64,000 nt of DNA, from the NCBI GenBank assembly GCA_965215025.1, contig CBDCCV010000002.1, positions 1,116,001 through 1,180,000 of the forward strand, written 5' to 3'. The position numbers and the translations under genes are program-made. Below, in pieces: positions 56,121-64,000 of the stretch; the stretch's first letter is position 1; each line of letters begins with the position of its first letter. The notes under the pieces were generated by a model. The model was not told the DNA's origin. It saw only the letters and a program-made list of their open reading frames with translations, and did no database searches. The stretch comes from CBDCCV01 sp965215025 (GTDB lineage Bacteria > Bacteroidota > Rhodothermia > Rhodothermales > Salinibacteraceae).

Positions 56121-57128
56121 GTGACCTTCTCCCGACCCAAAAACAACTCGGTCTTCTCCACGCTCGTCAAAGGCGCGCTGGCCGCAGCGGCGCTGGGCGG
56201 GCTGGTGTACTTCGTCGAGTTCGGCGCGATGGTCGAGGCGGCACGGCGGGCCAACCCGCTGTGGATTGTGGCGGCGGTGGCGCTGCTTCCGCTGAACGTG
56301 TTTCTGGAAGGCCGCGTGTGGCGCGTCATGGTGCGGCCCGTGACGCCGCAGATCGGCTGGCGCGGTCTCTACGGCGCGCTTCTGAGCGGCTTTGCGCTGG
56401 GCCTGTTCACGCCGGCACGCGCGGGCGAGTTCGTGGGGCGCGCCTTCTACCTCCCGCACGCGGACCGCTGGGAAACAGGCGCCACCGTTTTCGCGCAGCG
56501 GCTTTTGGACATGGCCGTGGCGCTCGACGTGGGCCTCGTCGCGCTCGGCTACGCTTGGGCAGGCGGATTTTTGCCGGAAGGGCCGTGGTGGATTGCCCTC
56601 GGCGCGGGAGCTTTTGTGAGCGTCGCACTGAGCGCGCTCATGGCCGCGCCGGGGCGCCTTGTGGGGCTGGCCGAGCGGTTCGTTTCATCGGAGAAAGCGT
56701 TGGTGCGCATCCGCTTTCTCCGGCGCCTCGGCCCGCAGGAGATGGCGCGCGCGGCGGCGCTGGCTTTTTTGCGCTACGGCGTGTACGTCACGCAGTTCGT
56801 GCTGCTCATCCGGGCCTTTGTGCCGGAAGGTTCTTTTCTGGCCGCGTACCTAGGCATCGGCCTAGTGTACTTTGCGAAGTTCCTTGCGCCTTCGATCACG
56901 CTCATGGACCTGGGCCTGCGCGAGGGCTTCGCCGTCTTTTTCCTGGGGCAGCTTGGCTTCCCCGAGGCGGCGGCGCTCAACGCGGCGCTCCTCCTCTTTT
57001 GCCTGAACCTGGCGCTGCCGGCGGCGGCCGGCGTCCCGCTGCTCCTGCGCCTGAACCTCGGCCGCGGCGCCTCGGACGACGCCCCCGCGTCCGCCGCCAA
57101 GCCTGCCTCCGCCGAATCGCACCGCTGA
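56121..57128 (+). CDS. Lysylphosphatidylglycerol-synthase-type membrane protein (LPG_synthase_TM)
   Basis: The 335-residue protein has about eight membrane helices and the PF03706 motifs: ARRANPLWIVAAVALLPLNV, GLYGALLSGFALGLFTPARA followed by GEFVGRAFYL, and YLGIGLVYFAKFLAPSITLM followed by DLGLREG. Family members include lipid flippases and the membrane part of MprF. A GTG start at 56121 is preferred, because the preceding 36 open codons have low third-position GC and rare codons (ATA, CGA). The frame from ATG 56013 is possible. Adjacent to a glycosyltransferase gene, so it may move a glycolipid. Confidence 0.82.
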   Translation: MTFSRPKNNSVFSTLVKGALAAAALGGLVYFVEFGAMVEAARRANPLWIVAAVALLPLNVFLEGRVWRVMVRPVTPQIGWRGLYGALLSGFALGLFTPARAGEFVGRAFYLPHADRWETGATVFAQRLLDMAVALDVGLVALGYAWAGGFLPEGPWWIALGAGAFVSVALSALMAAPGRLVGLAERFVSSEKALVRIRFLRRLGPQEMARAAALAFLRYGVYVTQFVLLIRAFVPEGSFLAAYLGIGLVYFAKFLAPSITLMDLGLREGFAVFFLGQLGFPEAAALNAALLLFCLNLALPAAAGVPLLLRLNLGRGASDDAPASAAKPASAESHR

Positions 57129-57137
57129 CCTTTTTCT

Positions 57138-58343
57138 ATGCTCACCGCTTTCAGCTTGCTGCTCTTGGCAACGGCGGTTTTCTACGCCGGGCTGATCGGC
57201 CGGATGGCCTGGGGCCTCCGGCGCGTGCTCCATGCGCCGGCGCCCACCCGGCGTCCTGATGAAGCGTGGCCGTTCGTCTCCGTCGTCGTGGCCGCGCGCG
57301 ACGAAGAGGAGGCCGTCGAGGCGTGCCTGCGCGCGCTTTTGGAGAACGACTACCCGGCGGGCCGCTTCGAGGTGCTGCTCGTGGACGACTTCTCTACGGA
57401 TGCGACGCCTCGGATCGTCCGCCGCCTTCAGCGCGCATATGCCGGCGTGCTTGCCGGCGAGGCGGCTGGGGACGACGCTCCGGAAGGCGATGCTTTCACG
57501 TTACCGCTCCGGCTCCTGCCCATGCGCGAGGTGGCCGAGGCGTCGGCGGGGCACAAGCAGGCGGCGCTCGCGCACGGCATCCGCCAGGCGCGCGGCCAGA
57601 TCCTGCTCACCACCGATGCCGACTGCGCCGTCGGCCCGCGCTGGCTCCGGTCGATGGTGAACCGCTTCGACGAGGAGACGGCGTTCGTGGCCGGGCCGGT
57701 GCGCTACCGTCCCGGAAAGACGCTCTTCGGGCGGATGCAGGCGCTCGAGTTTATGGCGCTCGTGGCCTTTGGTGCCGGCGCCATCGGGGCCGGGCGGCCC
57801 AACATCTGCAACAGCGCCAACGTGGCTTACGGCCGCGAGGCCTACGCCCGCTACGGCCGCCCCGCACATAAGGGCAGCCCCCACCCCGCCGATGACGAGC
57901 TGCTGCTCCAACGCCTGGCCGAAGCGCCGGAGTGGCGCGTGCGCTTCTGCGCCGACCCCGATGCGCTCGTTGAGGCCGAGCCGGTGCACGGCATACGGGC
58001 GTTTCTGGCGCAGCGCACGCGCTGGTCAAGCATGAGCGCACGCTACCCCAGCGCCGTCCTCGTCGCCAGCGTGGCGTTGCTCTACGCTTTTTACGTGCTC
58101 CTCCTCGCGGTGCTGGGCGCGGTGTGGTTCTGGCCCGCGCTCTGGCCGCCGCTCCTCCTCAGCCTCGGCCTTAAGATGGCAGCGGAGGCGACGATGACGT
58201 ACCCCGCCGCCCGGCACTACGGCCAGGGCTGGCTTTTCCGCTACTTCCCGCTCGCGCAGCTTTTCCAGATCCCGTACGTCGTCTACGTCGGCGCCGCCGG
58301 GGCGCTCGGCCAGGTGCACTGGAAAGGCCGGCGCGTGCAGTGA
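57138..58343 (+). CDS. Glycosyltransferase family 2, membrane-associated
   Basis: In this 401-residue protein one N-terminal helix (FSLLLLATAVFYAGLIGRMA) precedes a GT-A domain: FVSVVVAARDEEEAVEACLR, VLLVDDFSTDATPRIV, LLTTDADCAVGPRWL (DxD-like) and the acceptor region DDELLLQRLA with QRTRWSS (QxxRW). This is the processive/ceramide-glucosyltransferase-like layout. Three C-terminal hydrophobic segments follow. It lies ten bases after the LPG-synthase-like gene, in the same operon. It probably glycosylates a lipid carrier. Confidence 0.88.
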   Translation: MLTAFSLLLLATAVFYAGLIGRMAWGLRRVLHAPAPTRRPDEAWPFVSVVVAARDEEEAVEACLRALLENDYPAGRFEVLLVDDFSTDATPRIVRRLQRAYAGVLAGEAAGDDAPEGDAFTLPLRLLPMREVAEASAGHKQAALAHGIRQARGQILLTTDADCAVGPRWLRSMVNRFDEETAFVAGPVRYRPGKTLFGRMQALEFMALVAFGAGAIGAGRPNICNSANVAYGREAYARYGRPAHKGSPHPADDELLLQRLAEAPEWRVRFCADPDALVEAEPVHGIRAFLAQRTRWSSMSARYPSAVLVASVALLYAFYVLLLAVLGAVWFWPALWPPLLLSLGLKMAAEATMTYPAARHYGQGWLFRYFPLAQLFQIPYVVYVGAAGALGQVHWKGRRVQ

Positions 58344-58344
58344 G

Positions 58345-58493
58345 GAGATGAGAAAGAGGGAGAGGAAGACGCGAATCGAAGAGCGGAGGAATGGAAGAGC
58401 AGAGGACTCGAAGCACGAAGCGCTGCCTCGTCTCTCCGTCCCCTCGACGCTCCCTTTCGCGCGCTCACCCCGTCCCCCACTCGCTCTCTCCCA
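58345..58493. repeat. Leader palindrome 8, upstream of the deacetylase
   Basis: A purine-rich half (GAGGAGATGAGAAAGAGGGA ... AGAGCAGAGGACTCG) is followed by GAAGCGCTGCCTCG and a pyrimidine-rich half (TCTCTCCGTCCCCTCGACGC ... CGCTCTCTCCC) that ends one base before the ATG. Pairing is looser than in the other elements. Confidence 0.5.
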
Positions 58494-58494
58494 G

Positions 58495-59148
58495 ATGTAC
58501 CACCCGCTTCCGCTGCTGGCGACGTACGGGCTGCGCCTCGCCGCGCCGCTTTTCCCGGACATGCTCTGGCGGCGGCGCCCGGCGGGTGGCGAGCGCATCG
58601 CCTACCTCACGTTCGATGACGGACCGACACCGGAGATGACGGATCTCCTCCTCGATCTTTTAGCCCGCTACGACGCCGAGGCCACCCATTTCCTCATCGG
58701 CGCGCGGGCGGAGCGCGATCCGGGGCGCGTCCGGGCGATGGCCGAGGCCGGGCATACCATCGGCAACCACAGCTTCACCCACCCCGACGCCTGGCGCACG
58801 GACCCGTCCGCCTTGGCCGAAGAGATGGAGCGGACGACGGGCGTTTTGGAAGCGATCACGCAGAAGCCCGTCCGCTACCTGCGCCCGCCCTACGGACGCT
58901 TCACCCCGGCCATGCGCGCGTGGTGCCAAGAAAACGGCCAGCGCCTCGTGATGTGGGACGTGATGCCGGGCGACTTTCTTCCGGAGGCGACGCCCCGGCG
59001 CGTGGAGCGGCACGTGCGGCGCGCGTTGCGGCCCGGCTCCATCGTCGTCCTGCACGACAACCCCGTCGCCCGGACCGCGCTGCCGGATGCGCTCGAACGC
59101 CTGCTCGGCACGCTTTCCGATGACGGGTGGCGCTTCCGCGCGCTTTGA
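58495..59148 (+). CDS. Polysaccharide deacetylase (NodB/CE4)
   Basis: The 217-residue protein carries the NodB domain: IAYLTFDDGPTPEMTDLLLD (first Asp pair), HTIGNHSFTHPDAW (metal His pair H-x-x-x-H), YLRPPYGRFTPAMR (R-x-x-Y-G) and SIVVLHDNP (final His). It removes N-acetyl groups from a GlcNAc polymer. No clear signal peptide, only a short hydrophobic N-terminus. Third gene in a run with the flippase-like and GT2 genes, pointing to a cell-surface glycan or glycolipid. Confidence 0.9.
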   Translation: MYHPLPLLATYGLRLAAPLFPDMLWRRRPAGGERIAYLTFDDGPTPEMTDLLLDLLARYDAEATHFLIGARAERDPGRVRAMAEAGHTIGNHSFTHPDAWRTDPSALAEEMERTTGVLEAITQKPVRYLRPPYGRFTPAMRAWCQENGQRLVMWDVMPGDFLPEATPRRVERHVRRALRPGSIVVLHDNPVARTALPDALERLLGTLSDDGWRFRAL

Positions 59149-59173
59149 GCGCATCTGTTACCGCCTCCGCGCC

Positions 59174-60025
59174 CTACTGCCTCCGCGCTGAGGCCTCTTC
59201 GGGGAGCGCCGTCTCCAGGAATTGATCGTAAGCGTCCAGGTACGCCGCGTGCTCGAAGAGGCGGTTGTGCCCGCCGCCCTCGATCATCACCAGGCGCTTC
59301 CTCTCCGGCGCGGCGGCCTCGTAGAGTGCGCGCGCCATCTCCGGATCGGCTATGACGTCCTCCGCCCCGCCGAAGATGAGCAGCGGCTCCTCCACCGCTT
59401 CGACCTGGCGGAGGTTGCTCTCGCCCGAGAGGCTCTCAGCCGGGTCGAGCCGCACGAAGAGGCGCAGGTACCACGGGACGAGGTGGCCGGCCCAGTCGTC
59501 GGCGGTGGTGATAGGGTTTTCGAGGACGACGCCGGCCACGCCGCGCCTCTCGGCCACGTGGAGGGCGAGGTACGTGCCCAGCGAGTGGCCGTGCGCGATG
59601 GTCCGCCCTGCCTCCGCCCCGAAGCGCTCTTCTACGAAATCGAGCGCGGCGAGCGCGTCGCTCTTCAGCTTCTCGATGCCGGGCGTGCCCTCGCTGCGGC
59701 CGTAGCCGCGGTAGTCCATCATGAAGACGTTGACGGGCAGGCGCGCAAACGCCTCCAGGTAGCCTTCCGAGTGGACGAGGAAGAAGCCGTTCCCGCCGAA
59801 GAAGAGCACGGTCCCCTCGGCGCCGGGCTGCGTGAGGTGCCAGGCGTTGAGGCGCGTGCCGTCCTCGGCCTCGAAAAAGACCTCTTCAAGCGCCATCCCT
59901 TCAACGGAGAACGTCTCGGGCGTGACGGTGGGCTTGGCCTGAAAGACGTCGTCCTCGCCGATCTGGATGGACGAGCACGCCGGCACGGCGAGGAGAGCGA
60001 AAGCGAGAACGCAAAAACGAAGCAT
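59174..60025 (-). CDS. Alpha/beta-hydrolase lipoprotein
   Basis: The 283-residue protein has a lipoprotein signal (MLRFCVLAFALLAVPACSS). It then reads FFEAEDGTRLNAWHL, FFGGNGFFLVHSEGYL (oxyanion loop), MMDYRGYGRSEGTPG, the nucleophile elbow AHGHSLGTYLALHV, the Asp region IFGGAEDVIADPEMA and the final His in EGGGHNRLFEH. This is the FrsA/BAAT-like branch common in Bacteroidota. Probably an outer-facing esterase with unknown substrate. The ATG at 60025 puts the lipobox in the right place. Confidence 0.88.
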   Translation of the reverse strand: MLRFCVLAFALLAVPACSSIQIGEDDVFQAKPTVTPETFSVEGMALEEVFFEAEDGTRLNAWHLTQPGAEGTVLFFGGNGFFLVHSEGYLEAFARLPVNVFMMDYRGYGRSEGTPGIEKLKSDALAALDFVEERFGAEAGRTIAHGHSLGTYLALHVAERRGVAGVVLENPITTADDWAGHLVPWYLRLFVRLDPAESLSGESNLRQVEAVEEPLLIFGGAEDVIADPEMARALYEAAAPERKRLVMIEGGGHNRLFEHAAYLDAYDQFLETALPEEASARRQ

Positions 60026-60119
60026 CGAGGCGGCGCGCGAGACAAGAGAGCGGGCAAGCGCTTTCTTGGACGCGCCTGCGGGCCGGATGGTTTGCCATGC
60101 TCTGGAGCGCTCGTCCGGT

Positions 60120-61055
60120 CTACGCGCCGTCCTCTGGCGTGGCGGGCGGCGGGGGCGGCTCCGCCTGGAAGTCCGGCCCGACGACGACCTTGACGGCGCC
60201 CGGCCGCACGGTGAACGTGACCGGCTCCCGTGTGAACATCTCGCCGTCGAGGTTGAACCACATGCCGGGGCGGCTCTCGATGTGGAGCCGCCGCACCTTG
60301 CGGTGGACCACGTGCGGGCTGTCGAGGTAGCGCCCGGCCGTAAGGCGCGCGGCCACGCCGGCCAGGTCCAGCATCGGCGCCCACTTGACGATGACCACGT
60401 CGAGCAGCCCGTCGCACGGGTTGGCCTGCGGGGCCACGCGGCGCCCGCCGGCGGCCGTGCGCCCGTTCGCCACGATGACGTTGAGCGCGCTGATGGACTC
60501 CGCCGGCGCCTCGTCAAAGCCGATGGCGACGTCGTAGCCGTGGAGGTCCGGCAGCACGCTCGCCGCGCTGAAGAGGTACGCCAGCGGCCCCCAGCTTTTT
60601 TTCATCTCGGCGCTAAGGACCTCGTCCACCTGCCCGCTAAAGCCGCCGGCGGCCACGTTGATGCCGTAGAACGTCTCCCCTTCGGCCTCGGCGGCGATGA
60701 CGTCGAGCGGCTGCGTGCGCCCGCCCAAGACGAGCGCGATGGCGTCGCGCGGGTCCTCGGGCAGGCTCAGCGTGCGGGCGAGGTCGTTCCCCGTGCCCAG
60801 CGGCACGACGCCTAAGCAAACCGGCCCGCCGTGGCGCATCAGCCCGTTGACGACCTCATTGATGGTGCCGTCGCCGCCCGCAGCGGCCACGCACTCGTAG
60901 CCGTCGCCCAAGGCCTGCTCAGCGGCGTCGGCGGCATCGCCGGCGGCGGCGGTTTGCAGGCAGGTGATCTCCGGCGCGTCGGCCACGACGCGGCGCAGGG
61001 CCTCGGCCTGGTGCGCCGTACCGGCGTTCGGGTTGATGATCAGACACGTGCGCAC
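60120..61055 (-). CDS. Diacylglycerol-kinase-family lipid kinase (YegS/BmrU type)
   Basis: The 311-residue protein opens CLIINPNAGTAHQAEALRRV. The ATP/catalytic segment is VAAAGGDGTINEVVNGLM (GGDGT), followed by GVVPLGTGNDLARTLSLP. The C-terminal beta domain is LLDVVIVKWAPMLDLAGVAA with FNLDGEMFTREPVTF (LDGE). It phosphorylates a lipid such as diacylglycerol, ceramide or undecaprenol at the membrane. It precedes the lipoprotein hydrolase by about 94 bases on the same strand. Confidence 0.92.
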   Translation of the reverse strand: MRTCLIINPNAGTAHQAEALRRVVADAPEITCLQTAAAGDAADAAEQALGDGYECVAAAGGDGTINEVVNGLMRHGGPVCLGVVPLGTGNDLARTLSLPEDPRDAIALVLGGRTQPLDVIAAEAEGETFYGINVAAGGFSGQVDEVLSAEMKKSWGPLAYLFSAASVLPDLHGYDVAIGFDEAPAESISALNVIVANGRTAAGGRRVAPQANPCDGLLDVVIVKWAPMLDLAGVAARLTAGRYLDSPHVVHRKVRRLHIESRPGMWFNLDGEMFTREPVTFTVRPGAVKVVVGPDFQAEPPPPPATPEDGA

Positions 61056-61124
61056 AGGCGGATTGCCCTCGGGCGGGGCGAGGTGGTGCAGAGAGGCAGA
61101 ACAAGAAAGGCGCCGAGGCGCCCG

Positions 61125-61682
61125 TCAGCGCACGGCGGATTCGCGCGTGTAGAAGGGGTTCTCGCTGGGCCGCTCGGCGCCTCGGTAAATGGCGCTGTAG
61201 CGCAGATAGTTCTCCGCGTACGTCTGAATGCTTTCAACCTCCTCGCTTGAAAGCGTGCGCACGGCCTTGGCCGGATGGCCCAAAACGAGCGAGCGCGGCG
61301 GAATCTCCGTACCGCCGGTGACGAGCGCCCGCGCGCCCACGATGCTGTCGTGCCCTATGACCGCGTGGTCCATCACCACGGCCCCCATCCCGATGAGGAC
61401 GCGGTCCTCCACGGTGCACCCGTGCACGATGGCCCCGTGCCCGATGGTGACGTGCCGCCCGACCCGAGTCGGCGCCGTCCCGTGCGTGACGTGGACGACG
61501 CAGCCATCCTGCACGTTCGACCCGGCGCCGATCTCGATCCAGTTCACATCCCCGCGCACGACGGCATTGAACCACACGCTCGCCCCCTTCCCCAGCGCCA
61601 CGTCGCCGATGACGGCGGCCGAGGGGGCAATGAAGTTCGAGTCGTCAAAGCGCGGGGAGGCGCCGAGGAAGTCACGGGTCAT
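61125..61682 (-). CDS. Gamma-type carbonic anhydrase family protein
   Basis: The 185-residue left-handed beta-helix protein has hexapeptide repeats throughout (AAVIGDVALGKGASVWFNAV, VRVGRHVTIGHGAIVHGCTV) and three zinc His positions: the His in CVVHVTHG and two in IGHGAIVHGC. The start RGDVNWIEIGAGSNVQDGCV is typical of the YrdA/PaaY branch. It may hydrate CO2 or bind CoA compounds. No nearby partner. It follows the PorT-like gene by 16 bases on the same strand. Confidence 0.9.
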   Translation of the reverse strand: MTRDFLGASPRFDDSNFIAPSAAVIGDVALGKGASVWFNAVVRGDVNWIEIGAGSNVQDGCVVHVTHGTAPTRVGRHVTIGHGAIVHGCTVEDRVLIGMGAVVMDHAVIGHDSIVGARALVTGGTEIPPRSLVLGHPAKAVRTLSSEEVESIQTYAENYLRYSAIYRGAERPSENPFYTRESAVR

Positions 61683-61698
61683 GGCGTTTCGGGTTTGC

Positions 61699-62367
61699 TC
61701 AGAGCGTGACGCCGATCAGGACGGAGAAGGCGTTGTTGCGCACGTCAGCCGGTGCATCGCCGAGCGAGTCGGTCAGGTCGAAGTCATAGCGCGCTTCGAT
61801 GAGCAGGCGCGCCGGGAACAGCCGCGTCGTCGCCACGCCTACACCGGCTGTGCCACCTGCGGCGAGGGTGTCGAAGGCGTCGGCAAAACCTAATGAGAAG
61901 CGGCCGTCCTCCGTCTCAATCGTTCCAGGCGCGCGGTTGACGAGCACCTCGACGCGCGGGCCGAGGAGCACGTACGGCGTGGTGGCGAGACCGTCGTAGC
62001 GCAACTTGCCCAGCGCTAAGAAAGAGAGATAGTCCAGCCGCGAGCCGGTTTCTGCATTTTCAATAACGCCTCCTTCGCCCGGGCCGGTTCGCACTTCGCC
62101 TTCCTGGACGAACCCGCGCTGAACGTACCCGGCCTCCGTCACGACCGAGGCGAGCGGCAAGTCCAGCCACTCCGCAAACGCGAACACACCGAATCCTGTG
62201 CGCCTCCCTATCACTTCATCGAACGCCTCCGAACTGTGAGACACGTCAGCAGAGACGAGACCCGCTTTGACGCCGTAGCTTTTGAGCACTTGCGCGTGGC
62301 TGCGCTCCGCACCGCAAAGCGCAAGCCCCGAAAAGAGCGCGGCGAGAATGAACGGTTTTGCAGACAT
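61699..62367 (-). CDS. PorT-like outer-membrane beta-barrel protein
   Basis: The 222-residue protein has a signal peptide (MSAKPFILAALFSGLALCG ... HAQ). After it, short amphipathic strands follow (YGVKAGLVSADVSH, FGVFAFAEWLDLPLASVVTE, TPYVLLGPRVEVLVNR, ARLLIEARYDFDLTDSL), ending NNAFSVLIGVTL. The pattern matches the eight-stranded barrels annotated as outer membrane protein beta-barrel/PorT family in Bacteroidota. Function unknown. Confidence 0.8.
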   Translation of the reverse strand: MSAKPFILAALFSGLALCGAERSHAQVLKSYGVKAGLVSADVSHSSEAFDEVIGRRTGFGVFAFAEWLDLPLASVVTEAGYVQRGFVQEGEVRTGPGEGGVIENAETGSRLDYLSFLALGKLRYDGLATTPYVLLGPRVEVLVNRAPGTIETEDGRFSLGFADAFDTLAAGGTAGVGVATTRLFPARLLIEARYDFDLTDSLGDAPADVRNNAFSVLIGVTL

Positions 62368-62422
62368 GGTTTAAAAGCTTAAAAAAGCGGTTGCTCTATC
62401 TGCGCGTGATTTTGTTTTCCGC

Positions 62423-62587
62423 TCAACCTCCGCGCTCAGGAAGTCGTTCCTCTGGCGGCGTGCGCTGCCATGCCACAGGGTCCTCGATCTCGGCGAAGGG
62501 ATCGGCGGCCACAACCTCTCCCGACTGAGGCGCGCAGAGCGGTCCGGACACGGCCGTCCTTGCCAGGTGAACTTCGGCTCCCTGCAT
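62423..62587 (-). CDS. Possible small protein (54 residues)
   Basis: Within the 480-base spacer before the YjbQ-like gene, a frame starting MQGAEVHLARTAVSGPLCAP and ending PPEERLPERGG has natural composition and an acidic, proline-rich C-terminal half. No motif, signal or homologue recognised, and no clear ribosome site. The rest of the spacer (62588-62847) shows no gene. Confidence 0.25.
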   Translation of the reverse strand: MQGAEVHLARTAVSGPLCAPQSGEVVAADPFAEIEDPVAWQRTPPEERLPERGG

Positions 62588-62847
62588 CAAGTGCGGGACA
62601 GGCTCCGCCCGAGACCCGTTCCGCGGGCGCGGAGGCCGAGGATCATGCTGCCTTGTGGGACGCCTTCGACGCTGCGGGCTTGGTTCTTTTCGCATTCGTC
62701 ATAATAGGGCCTGGAACTGTTTGCGCGGCATCGTTAACTTTCAATTGGAACTGAAACCCAGAGACGGTGTAGAGCCTTCCGATTTTTGCCTTGGCCTAAA
62801 GGTTCTCATCACAGCTCCCGGCCCTGCAGGAAGAAGCACGCCCCTCC

Positions 62848-63927
62848 ATGGCTTCCACATCGGAACTCACGCTCGCGCTCAAGCCGGAACACCGCTTTGA
62901 CGTGATCGACGTGAACGCGCGCATCCGGCAACGCTACGGCGACGTGCTCGACGCCTACCGCCGGGTCCTTTACTGCTCCTATCACACCACGGCCGGTTAC
63001 CTGGAACAGGGCTTGGGCACCCGCCTGAACGGGCGCGAGTCCGTCCACGACTTCCTGGCGCCCTTCCAGCACCTCTTCCCGCCCGGCGCCAACTACCGCC
63101 ACGACCAGCTTGCGCTTCGCACCGAGCTGAGCGACGAGGAGCGCCTGTGCGAGCCGCGCAACGCCGACTCCCACCTCACCTTCATCGGCTCCGGGCTGGA
63201 GCCGTGTGTGACGTACGAGAACCGCCCCGGCGCGCCCGTCTATTTTATCGACCTCGACGGCGTGAACCGCGACGCCGCGCACGGCCCGCAGCGCCGCCAT
63301 CGGCAGACGACGGTGATCGGCTACGACCGCGAGGAGCGCGCCGAGCGCGTGCGGCTGCGCATCCCCGTCTCGGCCCATCCGATTGACTCGATTAACCTCA
63401 AAGATCCGTCGCTGGGCGTGTTCGAGCGCCTCAACGCGCTGGTCCGGCGGCACGGCATCCGCAAAGGGCGCATCGACCTCCACCTCGGCGCGGGCGAGGA
63501 GCACGCCGGCCTGACCGTGAACGAGGACGAGACGCTGCTCATGGCGCACGACCTGCGCGAGGTGCTGCAAAACCCCATGCGCTTCATGGCCGAGAAAAGC
63601 TGGGGGATGCTCCGCGATCCGCGCGCCGTGCCGGGCAAGATGAAGATGTACGCCAAGTACGACCTCGTCCTCGTCGTCAACAAGCTCATCGACAAGCTCG
63701 GGCTGAGCGGATCGCTGGCCGAGCGGGTCATCGACAAATTCCTGGCCGTGCCGGCGGAGCGCTACCTGCGGATGAAGCGCTCGGTAAGCCTCTTGGTCTC
63801 GGACGCGGGGCCGGACGGGCGCGGCATCATTGTGCAGGGGCGCTACCAAAGCCCCATCCTGGTGCAGTGGCAGAAGGCGCCGGGCGGCACGCGCCACCTC
63901 GATGCCGTCCTCTCGCGCTTCGAGTGA
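62848..63927 (+). CDS. YjbQ/UPF0047-related protein, long form
   Basis: The 359-residue cytosolic protein parallels YjbQ in its first half: LYCSYHTTAGYLEQG (HTTAG active-site His), FPPGANYRHDQLAL, NADSHLTFIGSG and VYFIDLDGVNRD. It then continues with a second region having EEHAGLTVNEDETLLMAHDL, which resembles the T-x-N-E part that follows HTTAG in ordinary 130-140-residue YjbQ. So the protein looks like two YjbQ-type domains, each keeping part of the signature. Small YjbQ proteins are linked to thiamine-phosphate synthase activity, and for the long form this is unproven. Confidence 0.65.
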   Translation: MASTSELTLALKPEHRFDVIDVNARIRQRYGDVLDAYRRVLYCSYHTTAGYLEQGLGTRLNGRESVHDFLAPFQHLFPPGANYRHDQLALRTELSDEERLCEPRNADSHLTFIGSGLEPCVTYENRPGAPVYFIDLDGVNRDAAHGPQRRHRQTTVIGYDREERAERVRLRIPVSAHPIDSINLKDPSLGVFERLNALVRRHGIRKGRIDLHLGAGEEHAGLTVNEDETLLMAHDLREVLQNPMRFMAEKSWGMLRDPRAVPGKMKMYAKYDLVLVVNKLIDKLGLSGSLAERVIDKFLAVPAERYLRMKRSVSLLVSDAGPDGRGIIVQGRYQSPILVQWQKAPGGTRHLDAVLSRFE

Positions 63928-64000
63928 GCTTGCCGGCGTAGAACGCAGATCGGTGCTGCGGCCTTCGTCGTGGGAGCCTTCGTCGTAGAAGAAGCGGCGG
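63928..64000. other. Right edge, no feature seen
   Basis: The last 73 bases hold no start codon, hairpin or frame that can be judged. Confidence 0.3.

Overview
This is a compact, GC-rich bacterial chromosome segment with Bacteroidota/Rhodothermota character. Supporting traits are a ParE/ParC pair, DUF3667 and DUF4126 membrane proteins, a PorT-like small barrel, a 1206-residue outer-membrane barrel, YyaL/DUF255 and M14 proteins with export signals, and many genes with no Shine-Dalgarno but a pyrimidine-rich leader. That placement is inferred from gene content, not from a marker-gene search. No rRNA, tRNA, CRISPR array or intact transposase was seen.

Layout. 1-5226: an Hsp70/DUF2760 chaperone cluster interrupted by an exported amidohydrolase, then an L,D-transpeptidase-like protein. 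5400-7290: a low-GC type II restriction-modification (R-M) module with convergent methyltransferase and nuclease/regulator genes. Both promoter regions carry the same palindrome, TATCC-N7-GGATA. 7292-19353: housekeeping and envelope genes (alaS, DsbA-like lipoprotein, mpg, thiolase, DUF255 protein, M14 peptidase) with two Uma2 proteins. 19515-19850: a broken plasmid-type RepA replication initiator. 19996-23132: EamA exporter, DUF4126, DUF2726, SDR.

23166-32189: parE and parC, normally neighbours, are separated by about 4.7 kb of accessory DNA. It holds a truncated DNA methylase, a PLD/HKD nuclease with a winged-helix tail, a GHKL (Hsp90/MORC-like) ATPase, a DUF5615/DUF433 toxin-antitoxin pair, an orphan antitoxin-like ORF and a DUF2283/DUF4258 pair. 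The last pair lies between two 75-bp direct copies of the 3' end of parC, which is the scar of a gene-end-duplicating insertion.

32386-49170: metabolism and cell-wall genes (MBL hydrolase, AlbA_2 protein, gpsA-plsY, purM, squalene/phytoene-synthase-like, Aquifex-type aconitase, enoyl-CoA hydratase, fbp, DUF2064 transferase, cysteine desulfurase, murA) and a RES/Xre toxin-antitoxin pair. 49253-63927: envelope and surface genes (large barrel, propeller, LPG-synthase-like flippase, GT2, polysaccharide deacetylase, lipid kinase, PorT-like barrel) with a cold-shock protein, purD, a gamma carbonic anhydrase and a YjbQ-like protein.

Across the window, at least ten intergenic spacers contain long imperfect palindromes. 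They have a purine-rich 5' arm and a pyrimidine-rich 3' arm. Several end within 1-10 bases of a start codon, where a ribosome-binding site would be expected. These leader hairpins, the shared operators of the R-M module and the parC end duplication are the most interesting signals.
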